A stretch of 14,845 bases of DNA, taken from the NCBI GenBank assembly GCA_024276595.1, contig JAJRWW010000152.1:1-14845 (forward strand), given 5' to 3'. Below the pieces are notes generated by a model. That model searched no databases. It was not told the origin of the DNA and saw nothing but the letters and a program-made list of their open reading frames with translations. This document shows positions 13,857-14,845 of the stretch, in pieces. This DNA is from Myxococcota bacterium (GTDB lineage Bacteria > Myxococcota_A > Polyangia > HGW-17 > JAJRWW01). Within the stretch, counting starts at the first letter, position 1. Each line of letters begins with the position of its first letter. Position numbers and translations under genes: made by a program.

Positions 13857-14830
13857 CTGGAGACCTCGTCACGAGAGGATGCGCCTTGAGGAGCCGCGGG
13901 AAGCCAGATGGAGAACAGGGCGCCGCCCTCTTGCAGGTTCTGCGCCGTGGCCCTCCCTCCGTGGCTCTGAGCGAAGTGCTGCACTATGGAGAGCCCCAGG
14001 CCAAAGCCAGGGACCCTGCTCTCGGTGGTGGTGGAGGCGCGGTAGAATCGCTCGAAGACCTTCTTCACCTCTCTGGGCGCCACTCCCGGACCGTGATCCT
14101 TCACCTCGAAGGTCACGCCTCCTTCACTGGCGCGAGCGGCCACCAGCACCGGTCCGTCACCGCCGTGGGTGAGCGCGTTGCGGACCAGGTTGGAGATGGC
14201 CTCGGAAAAGGCGCTGGGATGTATCTCCACCCTGGGGAGGCGCTCTTCCACCGAGAGGCTGATGCGTCTCCCGGTGTCTGGTTGCCGCAACAGGGGTGTC
14301 AGAGCGGTGTCGAGGGCATCGGCCGGTGCAATCTTGTCACGATTCGTCAAGAAGGGATCGCAGCGCTCCGACGTGCGGAAGGCCAGGAGACGCTCGACCA
14401 GGTCGGAGAGGCGGGCGGTCTCCTGCTCCAGGGCATCGAGGCACTCCTCGGTCTCTCTCGGGGAGCGGACCCTGCCCATGCGCAGAGTCTCGACGAACAT
14501 GCGAATCGACGCCAGGGGAGTGCGCAGCTCGTGGGAGACGTTGGCCACGAACTCTGTCTGCAGGAGGGTGAGCTCATTTTGGCGCCGCAGCAGCCAGAGG
14601 GTCACCGAGGCGCCCGAGACCACGAAGATGGCGAAGCAGATGGTGAGCACCCCCAGTGCAATGGAGCCGCCAAGGGGGATCGTCCCGAGGGCGAGGATCA
14701 CGATGCCCACCACGGTGGTGAGCAGGGCAGGGATGAACACCGCTCCGAAGACGACCCAGGGTATGGAGCGAAACACGGGCGCTCGGAGGGCTCGACGCAC
14801 CCTGCCAATGGTGGTTTGCTCACGGCTCAC
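13853..14830 (-). CDS. Membrane sensor histidine kinase
   Basis: A 325-residue kinase with two closely spaced membrane helices (about 25-50 and 57-80) and only a short outer loop. A HisKA domain follows directly with H100 in NVSHELRTPL, then a HATPase domain with an N-box (N214/N218), D245-x-G (DHGPG) and GFGLGL (275-280). There is no HAMP, PAS or large extracytoplasmic sensor domain, so it may sense through its membrane part or by contact with another protein. The GTG at 14830 is the first possible start: an in-frame TGA lies two codons upstream at 14834-14836. It falls inside a 7-bp tandem repeat, and no classical ribosome binding site is visible in the part of the upstream sequence present. 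A later GTG at residue 11 is an alternative. It is cotranscribed with the response regulator. Confidence 0.93.
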   Translation of the reverse strand: MSREQTTIGRVRRALRAPVFRSIPWVVFGAVFIPALLTTVVGIVILALGTIPLGGSIALGVLTICFAIFVVSGASVTLWLLRRQNELTLLQTEFVANVSHELRTPLASIRMFVETLRMGRVRSPRETEECLDALEQETARLSDLVERLLAFRTSERCDPFLTNRDKIAPADALDTALTPLLRQPDTGRRISLSVEERLPRVEIHPSAFSEAISNLVRNALTHGGDGPVLVAARASEGGVTFEVKDHGPGVAPREVKKVFERFYRASTTTESRVPGFGLGLSIVQHFAQSHGGRATAQNLQEGGALFSIWLPAAPQGASSRDEVSR

Positions 14831-14845
14831 GGCTCACGGCTCACG
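14818..14845. repeat. Heptanucleotide tandem repeat at kinase start
   Basis: Four perfect copies of GCTCACG (CGTGAGC on the coding minus strand) run to the window edge, so the true copy number is unknown. Each unit contains a GTG. Because 7 is not a multiple of 3, successive GTGs fall in different frames: the one at 14830 opens the kinase frame, while those at 14837 and 14844 run into TGA within six codons. The kinase start and any upstream overlapping gene end depend on copy number. Confidence 0.9.

Noticed and set aside
1..14845. CRISPR arrays, tRNA/rRNA genes, insertion sequences, phage genes
   Set aside because: No spaced repeats, tRNA-like cloverleafs, transposase or phage proteins were seen on either strand.

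Overview
This window is high-GC bacterial DNA with tightly packed genes, strong Shine-Dalgarno sequences, frequent GTG starts and many 4-nt start/stop overlaps. The gene content (Rieske/cytochrome b complex, large multihaem cytochrome c, NarG-like molybdoenzyme, GltD-like flavoprotein) fits an environmental bacterium with a versatile respiratory chain, perhaps from the Myxococcota/'deltaproteobacterial' lineages or a similar high-GC phylum. I cannot fix the taxon from sequence alone.

Layout. 1-339: non-coding leader with two back-to-back hairpins and a candidate sigma70-type promoter. 340-1005: CRP/FNR-family regulator. 1006-1131: control region with a candidate CRP-type operator (TGGGA-N6-TCACA). 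1132-12136: nine collinear, mostly overlapping plus-strand genes forming one probable operon: a 2x[Fe-S] ferredoxin, a GltD-like FAD/NAD(P)/Fe-S oxidoreductase, a Tat-type Rieske protein, a fused cytochrome b (b6 plus subunit-IV type), a membrane-anchored hexahaem cytochrome c, then the alpha, beta and gamma subunits and the chaperone of a type II DMSO-reductase-family molybdoenzyme. The alpha subunit is NarG-like with a Tat signal, beta carries four Fe-S clusters, and gamma is a membrane-anchored haem-b protein of the ethylbenzene-dehydrogenase gamma type. 12137-12274: convergent intergenic space with hairpins. 12275-14830 (minus strand): an uncharacterised Cys-rich protein with a GYPxCC motif, an OmpR-type response regulator and its sensor kinase. 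A perfect 7-bp tandem repeat at the right edge supplies the kinase start codon.

How the parts may work together. The sequence supports a dedicated electron-transfer chain: quinol, then Rieske/cytochrome b, then hexahaem c, then gamma haem b, beta Fe-S clusters and the alpha molybdenum site on the outer face of the membrane, with no NarI-type quinol oxidase in the window. This resembles outward-facing 'pNar' nitrate reductase loci described in haloarchaea, which sit beside Rieske and cytochrome b genes. What is added here is a cytoplasmic NAD(P)/ferredoxin flavoprotein module at the head of the operon, reminiscent of Rieske/cytb operons of anammox planctomycetes. That suggests the cytochrome b complex may also exchange electrons with NAD(P)/ferredoxin on the inner face, by quinol bifurcation or reverse electron transfer. 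Substrate (nitrate, nitrite in the oxidative direction, selenate, chlorate or other) and direction cannot be read from the sequence.
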